Source: Bacillota bacterium (GTDB lineage Bacteria > Bacillota > Clostridia > Acetivibrionales > DTU013). Taken from it: 64,000 nt of DNA. Location of the stretch: positions 23,223 to 87,222 of the forward strand of contig JAEYOM010000201.1 in assembly GCA_023411715.1 (NCBI GenBank), read 5' to 3'. Below the pieces are notes generated by a model that was given only the letters and a program-made list of their open reading frames with translations, was not told the origin of the DNA and made no database searches. Below, piece after piece: positions 26,776 through 35,850 of the stretch (position 1 is its first letter; each line of letters opens with the position of its first letter). The position numbers and the translations under genes are program-made.

Positions 26776-27783
26776 CTACAGTTCCACCCACGCTCCGGAT
26801 TCAGACGACCTGTACAATGCATGTATTAGCCGGATTGTCTCTATACCCTGGCTGCCGTCTACAGCAAAAGGCTTTCCACCAAGCAGGCTGTCATAAAAAT
26901 CTTCTATCAGCGCGGTGTGCCCGGTACCATAATAAGCCTTTTCTCCGGTTCTAGGGTGTACGTCGGTAATGACTTCCGACTCACCGCTCTTATATTTTAC
27001 AGTAAGATCACCGGATAAAGTCATAACGGCATTTTCGCATACCAACTGGAGCTCGACCGGTACGTCCGCGTATCCGTTAGTCGCGAAGAAGAATGCGCGC
27101 GTGCCGTTTTCGAATAGAATGGATGCTTCCGCAGTATCTTCGACTTCTATTATACCTTCAAGGAACCTTGTATCCGTGTTACCCTTTATTCTTACTGCCT
27201 TGCCTGCGAACCACCGTAACAGGTCGAGAGTATGTATCGACTGGTTGATCAGGACCCCTCCGCCTTCCTGGGCCCACGTTCCCCTCCAGTGGGCGCCGCC
27301 GTAATAATCCTGTCCCCTGAACCAAGTAACGGACGCTTTTGCTGCAAGTATCCTGCCGGCTTTTCCTGATTCCAGCAGAGTTTTTATGTATCGTGAAGTA
27401 GTATTGTAGCGGTTCTGGAAGCAAACACCGAGCTGCCTTCGTGTCTCCATTGAAACGCCTGTCATCTTCAGGCAATCCTCAACACTGATCGCCATCGGTT
27501 TCTCAGTCAGTACATGTTTCCCGGCCTTCATTGCCTCTATCGCCATAGGCGCATGGAGATAATGCGGAGTGCAGATATGTACGACGTCTATTTCCGGGTC
27601 AGCAAGCGCATCCCTGTAGTCTGTCAGGGCTTTGCAGCCGTATCTGCGTGCCATTGTTTCCGACTTTTTAGAATCTATATCGACAACTGCCTTCAATTCT
27701 GCGTGAGGATAATTTGCCAACGCATCCGCATGCAGGCTGTGGATAACACCGCAGCCTATGATCGCTGCTTTATAAACTCTCAA
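26776..27783 (-). CDS. Gfo/Idh/MocA-family NAD(P)-dependent oxidoreductase
   Basis: Sugar or inositol-type dehydrogenase of 335 residues. The N-terminal Rossmann fold has AAIIGCGVIHSLHADAL (nucleotide-binding glycines), and the family signature EKPMAISVEDC (the catalytic Lys of the EKP motif) follows near residue 94. The C-terminal substrate domain contains WRGTWAQEGGGVLINQSIHTLDLLRWF, including the conserved Asp/His region. Start TTG 27783 is preferred over GTG 27792 because the GAGGTGG ribosome site overlaps the latter. It stands alone between unrelated genes; substrate unknown. Confidence 0.9.
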   Translation of the reverse strand: MRVYKAAIIGCGVIHSLHADALANYPHAELKAVVDIDSKKSETMARRYGCKALTDYRDALADPEIDVVHICTPHYLHAPMAIEAMKAGKHVLTEKPMAISVEDCLKMTGVSMETRRQLGVCFQNRYNTTSRYIKTLLESGKAGRILAAKASVTWFRGQDYYGGAHWRGTWAQEGGGVLINQSIHTLDLLRWFAGKAVRIKGNTDTRFLEGIIEVEDTAEASILFENGTRAFFFATNGYADVPVELQLVCENAVMTLSGDLTVKYKSGESEVITDVHPRTGEKAYYGTGHTALIEDFYDSLLGGKPFAVDGSQGIETIRLIHALYRSSESGAWVEL

Positions 27784-27849
27784 TATTCCCACCTCTGCGA
27801 TGATGTATGGTTTCTGTATATGTCAGGCACTGTTTTATTCGGGAATACC

Positions 27850-29568
27850 TTAGTCAACGATCTCGTCGAGAATAGGCCCGCTGTCCGGCGGAGCGGGAGG
27901 CTCCGCAACGGCCGGGGCCCCGGACGGCGTTCCGGTCTGTGGCGTTACGGTGATCGCACCGGGAGTCGTAGCCGGAGCTCCTTTTTTGCCGACCCATATC
28001 TCTTCGACGCAGGGCTTATAACTGCTTGTATGGAGCTTTGTCTGTGAAATGACTTTGCCGGCCGCCTTTACCGTTTTATAGGTTTCAACGACATAACCGT
28101 CCGAACCTTCCTGTTTTATTTTAGTCTTGCCGTACTGAAGATTCGGATCGTCGAAGTATTTTGTCTCATGAGGGGTATGACTCAGTATTTTATTGCTGAT
28201 AATGACGGACTTGTCAGGAGTCTCGTTCGTACCCGTCAGCTTGAAGGATATTTTGTTGCCGCTTACGACCGCATTGAGCCTGACGGGCCACTTGGTCGAA
28301 TTGATAAACCTGAAATCCGTACCGCCGTAGTAGGCGGTAGCATCCTGGCCCAGCGGCACATAACCTACCGTGAAGGAGTGGTTCCTTCGTTCAGTTACCT
28401 GCAGATTAGCTTTCAGTATGGCGTTGTACATCGTAGTTGAGACCTGGCATATACCGCCTCCTATACCGTTCTCGACCCTTCCGTTGATATATACGTGAGC
28501 TTCTTTATAACCGTGTTCAATATCCCTGGGCCCGACGACCTTATTATAGGAGAACTCCTCTCCGGGAAGCAGTATAAGTCCGTCGATCTTGGCCGCGGCT
28601 AGTCCCATGTTGTATTTCCTGTTCCTGCCGTTCTCAGTCGCAGTCGAAAAAGTTGTGCTGAATGAAGCCAGCTCGTCTCTGAAAAGCATGGCCGAAGTCA
28701 TATCGGACGTGATCGCAGGCTTGGTGAAGGTGACCGGCAGCGCTCTTTCCGCATCCTCCGTCTTCTCCACTTCCGCAACGATATTCGCCAGCGCTGTTTT
28801 ATCTATCTTTCTTCCCATCGAATGCGGAACCATGACCAATTGTGAATTTTCCACCTTATATCCTGCATCGACAGGCTCACTCATTATCTGGTTGTAGAGA
28901 TCATCGACATTGAACCTGGCAGGGTTGGTAATAATCACCTGGGGCTCTATAATTCCGCCCTTCCCGCTTTTTATCATATCTTTTACGAGATTTGCAGTTT
29001 CGGTCCTGTCGATATTTTCACCGTGATTGCCGGACCTTATGACGACATTGTTATCCGTGATCAGAAGGGAGTTTTCCTGTACGCTTTTAAATTTACTTAC
29101 AGAAAATCTGGTAACGAAATTATCGATCTTCTCCTGGTCAAAGGATTGCTGTACGTTGACCGGCGTACCTTTTATCCCCGCTTTTGCGATATCATAGAGG
29201 CGTATGAACACATTTCCTGTCCGTCCCACCGAATATGCATCTTCAGCTGCACCCTGTACGTCGTATTTTACTCCGAGTTCGGGGTATGACGCCTTCAGCT
29301 CGAAATCAGCGGCTTTAAGTGTGATTTCCAAGCTCTGGGCAGGTTTGCTCAATTCAGTTTCCATGAGCTGCCGGATTCCCTGCCTGTCAAGCCCTGATAC
29401 ATCAAGGCCGTCGATGGTCACGCCTTTATAGGTCTTATCGTTCTGAAGGGTCATATATGCGGATACGGAAGCGGATAAAAGCATTAGAGCTATAACTGCG
29501 AGCAAAATTATGAATATTGTTTTACTTTTGTTTCTTTTCGGACGCTTGACATGTACCTCAGGTTCCAT
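27850..29568 (-). CDS. VanW-family membrane-anchored protein with G5-like tail
   Basis: A 572-residue extracytoplasmic protein: basic N-terminus, one membrane anchor (about residues 17-38), two peptidoglycan-binding_4-like repeats, then the VanW domain centred on VENGIGGGICQVSTTMYNAI (about residue 365). The C-terminal region DGYVVETYKTVKAAGKVISQ resembles a G5 domain and leads to a Pro/Ala/Thr-rich tail ending DEIVD. The frame extends upstream to 29667, but GAGGTG before the ATG at 29568 and the KRPKRNKSK-then-helix topology support the shorter start. Such proteins are cell-wall associated in Clostridia; the VanW activity is not defined. Confidence 0.9.
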   Translation of the reverse strand: MEPEVHVKRPKRNKSKTIFIILLAVIALMLLSASVSAYMTLQNDKTYKGVTIDGLDVSGLDRQGIRQLMETELSKPAQSLEITLKAADFELKASYPELGVKYDVQGAAEDAYSVGRTGNVFIRLYDIAKAGIKGTPVNVQQSFDQEKIDNFVTRFSVSKFKSVQENSLLITDNNVVIRSGNHGENIDRTETANLVKDMIKSGKGGIIEPQVIITNPARFNVDDLYNQIMSEPVDAGYKVENSQLVMVPHSMGRKIDKTALANIVAEVEKTEDAERALPVTFTKPAITSDMTSAMLFRDELASFSTTFSTATENGRNRKYNMGLAAAKIDGLILLPGEEFSYNKVVGPRDIEHGYKEAHVYINGRVENGIGGGICQVSTTMYNAILKANLQVTERRNHSFTVGYVPLGQDATAYYGGTDFRFINSTKWPVRLNAVVSGNKISFKLTGTNETPDKSVIISNKILSHTPHETKYFDDPNLQYGKTKIKQEGSDGYVVETYKTVKAAGKVISQTKLHTSSYKPCVEEIWVGKKGAPATTPGAITVTPQTGTPSGAPAVAEPPAPPDSGPILDEIVD

Positions 29569-29824
29569 TTTTGACGAACACCTCAAATATGTTGTGTAAT
29601 TGTCGAAACTTCTATATTTATAATGATCAGACGGTAATATTATCGCAATTGTTTCTTTAAAACACAATATATTATATAAAATAAATATTACATTTTGATT
29701 ACCGGAGCTTCAAAAAATCAATACAATAGTAGAAATTCATTTCGAAATGTATTAGGATAAAGTAAACGGGATGCTCCGGCAAAGGAGCTTCGAAGGAAAC
29801 AGATAAAAGGACTTACATAAAAGG

Positions 29825-30418
29825 ATGAATTTATTTAATCAGGAAGAATACCGGCGCATATGTAAAAAATATTGTACGGGTAATGCTGCCGTAAAGGATG
29901 TCACTATCAATTATGCCTCCCCGAATTATTACAGCAGGCTGAAAAACGCGGTGCAGAGGGACAGAAGAGGCGAGGTGGTGTTTTGTGTGATCAGGCCCGG
30001 CGGCAGGATCATAACCGTCACCTGCAGTGAATATCCGGAGAATGTTTACAGAATACCGACGGGAGGGATCGGCCACCGGGAGGATATCCTGGAGGCAATA
30101 TTCCGCGAGGTGAAGGAAGAGCTCGGGTTGGAAGTCAGGATCCGTTCATTTGCGGGAGTTGTGCGTATCCGGTTTGAGCACGAAAATGACTGCGTGATGT
30201 TTTATTCATACATTTTCATTCTCGACGAAATCGGCGGCAGCCTGCTCGAAGACGCGAGCGACGACGAGATAAGCGATGTAAGGGAAGCTGGGCTTGATGA
30301 GCTCGAACAGATCACGAAGGATCTCGGCTGTCTAAACGGAAAATGGCAGGATTGGGGCAGATTCAGGCAGATAACTACGGGTGCGGTACTAAACTTCCTG
30401 AGAAGCGGGAGTATATAA
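29825..30418 (+). CDS. Nudix hydrolase
   Basis: Hydrolase of nucleoside-diphosphate-linked substrates, 197 residues. The complete Nudix box is visible from about residue 79 (GGIGHREDILEAIFREVKEE then LG), fitting GX5EX7REUXEEXGU with all metal-binding glutamates. Substrate specificity cannot be inferred. The ATG follows AAAAGG closely, so the start is only moderately certain. It is upstream of DUF2508 and bofA on the same strand with short spacing. Confidence 0.9.
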   Translation: MNLFNQEEYRRICKKYCTGNAAVKDVTINYASPNYYSRLKNAVQRDRRGEVVFCVIRPGGRIITVTCSEYPENVYRIPTGGIGHREDILEAIFREVKEELGLEVRIRSFAGVVRIRFEHENDCVMFYSYIFILDEIGGSLLEDASDDEISDVREAGLDELEQITKDLGCLNGKWQDWGRFRQITTGAVLNFLRSGSI

Positions 30419-30477
30419 CTGTTAAATTGTGCCTATACTTATAGTAAACTGGAGATTTCTATAGGAAGGTGCAATCC

Positions 30478-30780
30478 GTGAATACCGAGATCATAAAATA
30501 TGAAAGGCAGGACGCCGGAAACCGTCCTAAACCCGGGAAAGTAAAGGACACCGTGATTTCACGCATCCCTGCCCGGGCAAATCTAGCCGAGGAAGAGCGG
30601 GACATCCTGGAAGCCGCGTTGGAAGCACGTGACGAATGGATCAATACGAGCGCCAATTTCGAATATGTATCCGAGGAATTGCTGGTAGATTACTATATAT
30701 ACAGACTCAAGGCCTGTGAAGCAAGATATACCTATTATGTCAGACTTGCAAAAGAAAAGGGCCTGTCTCATTTTATTTAA
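30478..30780 (+). CDS. DUF2508 family protein (YaaL-like)
   Basis: A 100-residue cytosolic protein rich in charged residues. The second half, EARDEWINTSANFEYVSEEL followed by DYYIYRLKACEARYTYYVRL, matches the DUF2508/YaaL family, which in many Firmicutes lies directly before bofA, as it does here. GGAAGG eight bases before the GTG at 30478 favours that start over GTG 30469. No biochemical role is known. Confidence 0.8.
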   Translation: MNTEIIKYERQDAGNRPKPGKVKDTVISRIPARANLAEEERDILEAALEARDEWINTSANFEYVSEELLVDYYIYRLKACEARYTYYVRLAKEKGLSHFI

Positions 30781-30885
30781 TGGGACTGTGATTCTTATTT
30801 AGTCATAAATCTCAACTTGTACAAGTATATATTTTGTATAGTGCAGTGCTGCATATGTATTCGGTCCGGAAATTGGTGTGAGATT

Positions 30886-31161
30886 ATGGCGACGATAGAT
30901 TATGGAGTGATACTGGCGTATATTGTAGGTATTATTCTGCTCTTCATTCTCGGAAGGCTGCTCGTGGTACCGCTGAAGGTAGTGCTGAAGCTTGCCCTGA
31001 ATGCATTGGCCGGTGCTGTTGCGATCCTGGCCGTTAACTGGGTAGGATCGTTTTTCGGCGTCCATCTGTTGGCGCTCAACATCTATTCCGCCTTCATAGT
31101 CGGCACTCTTGGCATACCGGGCTTCATCCTGCTTATCATCATTAAGCTGATATCCGGCTGA
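30886..31161 (+). CDS. bofA: Pro-sigma-K processing inhibitor BofA
   Basis: Small membrane protein (91 residues) that in Bacillus holds the SpoIVFB protease inactive until forespore signalling, delaying pro-sigma-K cleavage. It shows two to three hydrophobic helices and the family core RLLVVPLKVVLKLALNALAG then LGIPGFILLIIIKLI near the C-terminus. The ATG at 30886 gives the normal length; the frame extends to 30817 but adds an unlikely cysteine-rich leader. Its presence marks the organism as a spore former. Confidence 0.9.
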   Translation: MATIDYGVILAYIVGIILLFILGRLLVVPLKVVLKLALNALAGAVAILAVNWVGSFFGVHLLALNIYSAFIVGTLGIPGFILLIIIKLISG

Positions 31162-31281
31162 AGCACCTGTCGATCCGATTAAATATAGTATTAGTGGGCA
31201 TTACGATTATACATAACAAATAAATTGCACTTCACAAATTCCGCTAATAATGTTAAAATAAAATCAGTGTTATGCTCAATG

Positions 31282-31357
31282 TTGTATACAATATACAATA
31301 TAGGCTGTGCAGGCTAGTTTTAAACCTGTATCCACCCTGCATGGCGGATATTTTTTT
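31282..31357 (+). promoter_or_regulatory. nifJ leader: TTGTATACAA palindrome and terminator-like hairpin
   Basis: The perfect palindrome TTGTATACAA lies at 31282-31291 and fits the TNGTNNACNA style of FadR-type GntR operators. Downstream, TATCCACC (31329-31336) pairs with GGCGGATA (31343-31350) with one mismatch and a CTGCAT hexaloop, followed by seven T's. The hairpin may end bofA transcription or act as an attenuator for nifJ, whose ATG is about 50 bases on. Confidence 0.6.
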
Positions 31358-31408
31358 GTATATCTAAATATAAATTTTATTGGGAATTAGTAAAGGGGAG
31401 AGATTTAA

Positions 31409-34400
31409 ATGGGTAAAAACATGAAAACCATGGACGGAAATACCGCGGCGTCTCATATAGCCTATGCATTTACCGATGTCGCAGGCATTTATCCGATTAC
31501 GCCTTCTTCAGTAATGGCGGAACATGTAGATGAGTGGGCTGCAACCGGCAGAAAGAACATTTTCGGCCAGGAAGTAAAGGTTGTTGAAATGCAGTCTGAA
31601 GCCGGTGCTGCAGGAACAGTACACGGTTCCCTCACAGCAGGCGCGCTGACTACTACTTTTACGGCGTCGCAGGGCTTGCTTCTGATGATACCGAATCTTT
31701 ACAAGATCGCCGGAGAGCTGCTCCCGGGCGTATTTCATGTGAGTGCCAGGGCACTGGCAAGCCACGCATTGTCGATATTTGGCGACCATTCCGACGTTAT
31801 GGCCTGCCGCCAGACGGGTATGGCGCTTCTTGCTGAAAACAGCGTACAGGAAGTCATGGACCTTGCGGCAGTAGCACACCTCGGCGCAATCAAGGGCAGA
31901 GTCCCGTTCATCAACTTCTTCGACGGTTTCAGAACATCCCATGAACTTCAGAAGATAGACGTCCTCGAATATGATGAACTTGCGAAGCTTGTTGACTATG
32001 ACGCAGTAAAAGCATTCAGGAAGAGGGCGCTGAATCCTGAGCATCCTTCCGTCAGAGGGACTGCACAGAACCCGGATATATTCTTCCAGGCCCGTGAAGC
32101 TTCCAACACTTACTACGATGCATTGCCGGCGATTGTAGAAGAATACATGGAAAAGATCAATAAACTGACCGGCAGGAATTATGGGCTCTTCAACTATTAT
32201 GGAGCACCGGATGCGGACAGGATCATCATTGCGATGGGTTCCGTATGCGAGACCATCGACGAGACTATCGATTACCTCATGGCAAAGGGAGAAAAGGTCG
32301 GTGTTGTCAAAGTTCACCTTTACAGGCCTTTCTCAGTTAAACACCTTCTCAAGGTCATACCGGAAACAGCCAAGAAGATAGCAGTCCTTGACAGGACCAA
32401 AGAACCCGGAGCACTTGGAGAACCTTTGTACCAGGATGTCTGCACCGCTCTGTTTGAGAGTGGCAAGTCCCCGGTCATCGTAGCCGGACGTTACGGCCTC
32501 GGCTCCAAAGACACCACTCCGGCCCAGATCGTGGCTGTTTACGACAATCTTAAGGCAAAGAGCCCGAAGAACCATTTTACAATAGGTATAGTCGACGATG
32601 TTACAAAACTGTCTCTCGAAGCCGGAGAAGAGCTGGAAACCGCACCGGAAGGCACAGTAAGCTGTAAATTCTGGGGACTCGGCTCCGATGGTACGGTCGG
32701 CGCAAACAAGAACTCCATCAAGATCATAGGCGACCACACCGACATGTATGCGCAGGCATATTTCGCATATGACTCCAAGAAGTCCGGCGGCGTTACGATC
32801 TCGCACCTGAGATTCGGAAAGAAGCCGATCCATTCGACTTACCTCATCAACAAGGCAGATTTCGTTGCATGCCACAATCCTTCATATATCGGCAAGTACG
32901 ATATGGTCAGCGACCTCAAGGATAACGGGACGTTCCTGTTGAACTGCGGCTGGTCTGCAGAGGAGCTCGACGAAAAGCTGCCCGCCGACATGAAGAGGTT
33001 TATCGCAAAGCACAATATTCACCTGTATACTCTTGACGCTGTCACAATAGGCAAGGAGATCGGCCTCGGAAGCAGGATCAACATGGTCATGCAATCTGCT
33101 TTCTTCAAACTGGCAAAGATCATACCTCTCGATGACGCCGTCAAATATATGAAAGACGCAATAATGAAGACCTACGGCAAGAAGGGTGACAAGATAGTCA
33201 ACATGAATTACCTTGCAGTTGACAAGGGCATCGAAGCGCTGAAGAAGATTGATGTGCCCGCAGACTGGGGCAAGGCGAAGGATGAGGCTGCTGCGGCCAG
33301 CGATGTACCGGCTTTCATAGGCAATATTCTCGAACCGGTCAACGGACAGCGCGGCGACAAGCTCCCTGTCAGTACATTCGTAGGCATGGAAGACGGCACA
33401 TTCCCGAACGGCACATCAAGGTACGAAAAGAGGGGTATAGCCGTTGATATTCCTGAGTGGCAGATAGATAAGTGCATCCAGTGCAACCAGTGCTCTTATG
33501 TTTGCCCGCACGCTGCAATCAGGCCGTTCCTGCTTGATGAAGCTGAAGTGAAGAAAGCTCCTGAAGGCTTTGAAACCAAGAAGGCCATAGGGAAAGGCCT
33601 TGAAAACCTGAACTTCAGGATACAGGTCTCCGCTCTCGACTGTGCAGGCTGCGGAAGCTGTGCAAATGTCTGCCCCGCAAAGGAAAAGGCATTGATAATG
33701 AAGCCGCTTGAAACTCAGATGGACCAGGCAAATAACTGGGAATATGCAATGACCGTTGAGCCTAAGAATCCTATCGGCGAAAGCACTGTAAAGGGCAGTC
33801 AGTTCCAGGAACCTCTGCTCGAATTCTCGGGCGCGTGCGCAGGCTGCGGTGAAACACCGTATGCAAAGCTTATGACACAGCTGTTCGGAGACAGGATGAT
33901 GATTGCAAATGCGACCGGTTGTTCGTCGATCTGGGGCGGCAGCGCACCGTCGATGCCTTATTGCTCGAACAAAAAGGGCTTCGGACCCTCATGGGCCAAC
34001 TCACTGTTCGAAGATAACGCCGAGTTCGGATATGGTATGTTCCTCGCTGTCAAGCAGCTCAGGAGCAAGATAGCCGACAACTGCAGGAAAGCGCTCGAAA
34101 AGGGTCTGCCTGAAAATGTGAAGACAGCCCTCACGAACTGGCTCGATAGCATGGAAGACGGCGAAGGCTCGAAGAAGGCTTCTGCTGAGCTCAAGGCAAT
34201 ATTGAACGAATACCTTCCCAAGGCTGCCGACGCTGAAGCCAAGGCTGCTTTGACAGAAATACTTGAAAACAGCGAATTCCTGGTGAAGAAATCCCAGTGG
34301 ATCCTCGGCGGAGACGGATGGGCTTACGATATAGGCTTCGGCGGTCTCGACCACGTACTTGCTTCCAATGAAGATGTTAACGTTCTCGTATTCGATACAG

Positions 34401-34936
34401 AAGTTTATTCGAATACCGGCGGACAGTCTTCCAAGTCCACGCCAACCGGTGCTGTAGCACAGTTTGCAGCGTCAGGCAAGGTCACGAAGAAGAAGGATCT
34501 CGGTATGATAGCAATGTCATACGGTTATGTGTATGTTGCACAGGTAGCGATGGGAGCCAACCAGAACCAGCTTATCAAGGCGATGATCGAAGCTGAGAAG
34601 TATCACGGACCTTCGCTCGTAATCGCTTACGCACCTTGCATAAACCACGGTCTTAAGCTTGGAATGGGCCAGTCCCAGCTCGAAGAAAAGAATGCTGTCG
34701 AGGCAGGTTACTGGCACCTTTACAGGTACAATCCGACGCTCAAGGAAGAAGGAAAGAATCCTTTCGTTCTCGATTCCAAAGAGCCGACTGCTTCCTACAA
34801 GGACTTCATAATGGGCGAGGTCAGGTACTCGTCGCTGACCAGGGCGTTCCCGGAAAGAGCTGATGCTCTGTTCGAGGCTGCGCAGAAGAACGCACAGGAA
34901 CGTCTGGAGACCTACAAGAGATTGGCAAACGGCTGA
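31409..34936 (+). CDS. nifJ: Pyruvate:ferredoxin (flavodoxin) oxidoreductase, single chain
   Basis: Converts pyruvate and CoA to acetyl-CoA, CO2 and reduced ferredoxin, the central oxidative step of clostridial fermentation. The 1175-residue homodimeric-type chain carries, in order, the pyruvate domains (start GNTAASHIAYAFTDVAGIYP), a two-cluster ferredoxin module (CIQCNQCSYVCP near 690, CAGCGSCANVCP near 746), the third-cluster cysteines starting with CAGCGETPY near 810, and the TPP-binding domain (GGDGWAYDIGFGGLDHVL). AAAGGGGAG precedes the ATG. It stands alone and is closed by a strong terminator; codon use looks biased towards high expression. Confidence 0.98.
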   Translation: MGKNMKTMDGNTAASHIAYAFTDVAGIYPITPSSVMAEHVDEWAATGRKNIFGQEVKVVEMQSEAGAAGTVHGSLTAGALTTTFTASQGLLLMIPNLYKIAGELLPGVFHVSARALASHALSIFGDHSDVMACRQTGMALLAENSVQEVMDLAAVAHLGAIKGRVPFINFFDGFRTSHELQKIDVLEYDELAKLVDYDAVKAFRKRALNPEHPSVRGTAQNPDIFFQAREASNTYYDALPAIVEEYMEKINKLTGRNYGLFNYYGAPDADRIIIAMGSVCETIDETIDYLMAKGEKVGVVKVHLYRPFSVKHLLKVIPETAKKIAVLDRTKEPGALGEPLYQDVCTALFESGKSPVIVAGRYGLGSKDTTPAQIVAVYDNLKAKSPKNHFTIGIVDDVTKLSLEAGEELETAPEGTVSCKFWGLGSDGTVGANKNSIKIIGDHTDMYAQAYFAYDSKKSGGVTISHLRFGKKPIHSTYLINKADFVACHNPSYIGKYDMVSDLKDNGTFLLNCGWSAEELDEKLPADMKRFIAKHNIHLYTLDAVTIGKEIGLGSRINMVMQSAFFKLAKIIPLDDAVKYMKDAIMKTYGKKGDKIVNMNYLAVDKGIEALKKIDVPADWGKAKDEAAAASDVPAFIGNILEPVNGQRGDKLPVSTFVGMEDGTFPNGTSRYEKRGIAVDIPEWQIDKCIQCNQCSYVCPHAAIRPFLLDEAEVKKAPEGFETKKAIGKGLENLNFRIQVSALDCAGCGSCANVCPAKEKALIMKPLETQMDQANNWEYAMTVEPKNPIGESTVKGSQFQEPLLEFSGACAGCGETPYAKLMTQLFGDRMMIANATGCSSIWGGSAPSMPYCSNKKGFGPSWANSLFEDNAEFGYGMFLAVKQLRSKIADNCRKALEKGLPENVKTALTNWLDSMEDGEGSKKASAELKAILNEYLPKAADAEAKAALTEILENSEFLVKKSQWILGGDGWAYDIGFGGLDHVLASNEDVNVLVFDTEVYSNTGGQSSKSTPTGAVAQFAASGKVTKKKDLGMIAMSYGYVYVAQVAMGANQNQLIKAMIEAEKYHGPSLVIAYAPCINHGLKLGMGQSQLEEKNAVEAGYWHLYRYNPTLKEEGKNPFVLDSKEPTASYKDFIMGEVRYSSLTRAFPERADALFEAAQKNAQERLETYKRLANG

Positions 34937-34960
34937 GCTGAAATAGAATAAGATATAGTG

Positions 34961-34995
34961 AAAAGGAGGGCCCTGTGGGCTCTCCTTTGTTTTTG
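34961..34995 (+). terminator. Terminator of nifJ
   Basis: AAAGGAGGGCCC pairs with GGGCTCTCCTTT around a TGTG loop (34962-34987, one bulge or mismatch), followed by GTTTTT. Confidence 0.88.
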
Positions 34996-34997
34996 GG

Positions 34998-35105
34998 GTG
35001 CGTCCAGCGAAGCCGGACCACACTTGCCGGTGCAAGTCCGACCCGGCGATGAAAGCCGCTGCACACTTGGCAGCATACAAGCCCCGTTACTGCTTGCAGG
35101 CCTGC
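34998..35105 (+). mobile_element. Possible truncated group II intron 5' fragment
   Basis: Immediately after the nifJ terminator the sequence begins GTGCG (34998-35002), the group II intron 5' consensus GUGYG. GGTGCAAGTCCG at 35029-35040, a phrase common in domain I of bacterial group II introns, follows, then structured GC-rich sequence with a GATGAAAGCC-type element. There is no reverse transcriptase gene and no identifiable domain V/3' end, so at most it is a fragment. Insertion right behind a terminator hairpin is the known habit of class C introns. The call rests on short motifs. Confidence 0.35.
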
Positions 35106-35196
35106 TTTCCATTGAAAACTTGAAAAAGCAACAGTTCACTTTACAACTCCATAACAAAACATTGATAATATTGTTGAAATAAGGAGGTGGATCAAT

Positions 35197-35850
35197 TTGG
35201 CATTAATTCTAATCGTTGAAGATGAAGTATCAATTAATGAGCTTGTAAAAAGGAACCTACAGCTTGTAGGACATCAATGCACCTCTGTTTTTGACGGGAA
35301 AGCTGCCGTTTCTGAAATACAGTGTCAATCCTACGATCTGATGATTTTAGATATTATGCTGCCGGAGCTCGACGGGTTTGAGGTGATAAAGCAAGCAAGA
35401 GAAACGCCAACAATTTTCCTGACTGCGAAAAACAGTCTGCCTGACCGCATTAGGGGCTTTTCAATGGGAGCGGATGATTATCTGATAAAACCTTTTGAAA
35501 TGCTGGAACTGCTGGCCCGCGTGGAAGCGGTCCTGCGGAGGACGCAGAAAACAGCACGCTGTTTTGAAGCAGGAAATGTAAAAATGGATTTTAGCAGCCA
35601 TCAGGTATTTCATAACGGACAGTTGGTTGAATGCACACCAAAGGAATATGAATTATTAGAAGTCCTTGTGAACAACCGTAATATCGCACTATCCAGGGAA
35701 AGACTGCTGGAGTTGGTTTGGGGTTACGATTTTGAAGGAGACACCCGGACCGTGGACGTACATATACAGAAGTTGCGGAAAAAGCTGGGTTGGGAAGACA
35801 GTATAAAAACCGTGTACAAGCTGGGTTACCGTCTGGAGGTAGGCCGATGA
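35197..35850 (+). CDS. OmpR/PhoB-family response regulator
   Basis: A 217-residue transcription factor. The receiver domain has IVEDE, the phospho-accepting Asp in ILDIMLPELDG (about residue 51) and FLTAK; the winged-helix C-terminal domain shows CTPKEYELLEVLVNNRN and RTVDVHIQKLRKKLG. The TTG start follows AAGGAGGTG. Its stop overlaps the kinase start as ATGA, so the two proteins are translationally coupled. The gene downstream of the kinase, for a secreted PepSY-like protein, is a likely target or part of the signal. Confidence 0.95.
   Translation: MALILIVEDEVSINELVKRNLQLVGHQCTSVFDGKAAVSEIQCQSYDLMILDIMLPELDGFEVIKQARETPTIFLTAKNSLPDRIRGFSMGADDYLIKPFEMLELLARVEAVLRRTQKTARCFEAGNVKMDFSSHQVFHNGQLVECTPKEYELLEVLVNNRNIALSRERLLELVWGYDFEGDTRTVDVHIQKLRKKLGWEDSIKTVYKLGYRLEVGR

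Noticed and set aside
31508..32317. 269-residue minus-strand frame
   Set aside because: Antisense shadow of nifJ; no start context and no recognisable protein features.
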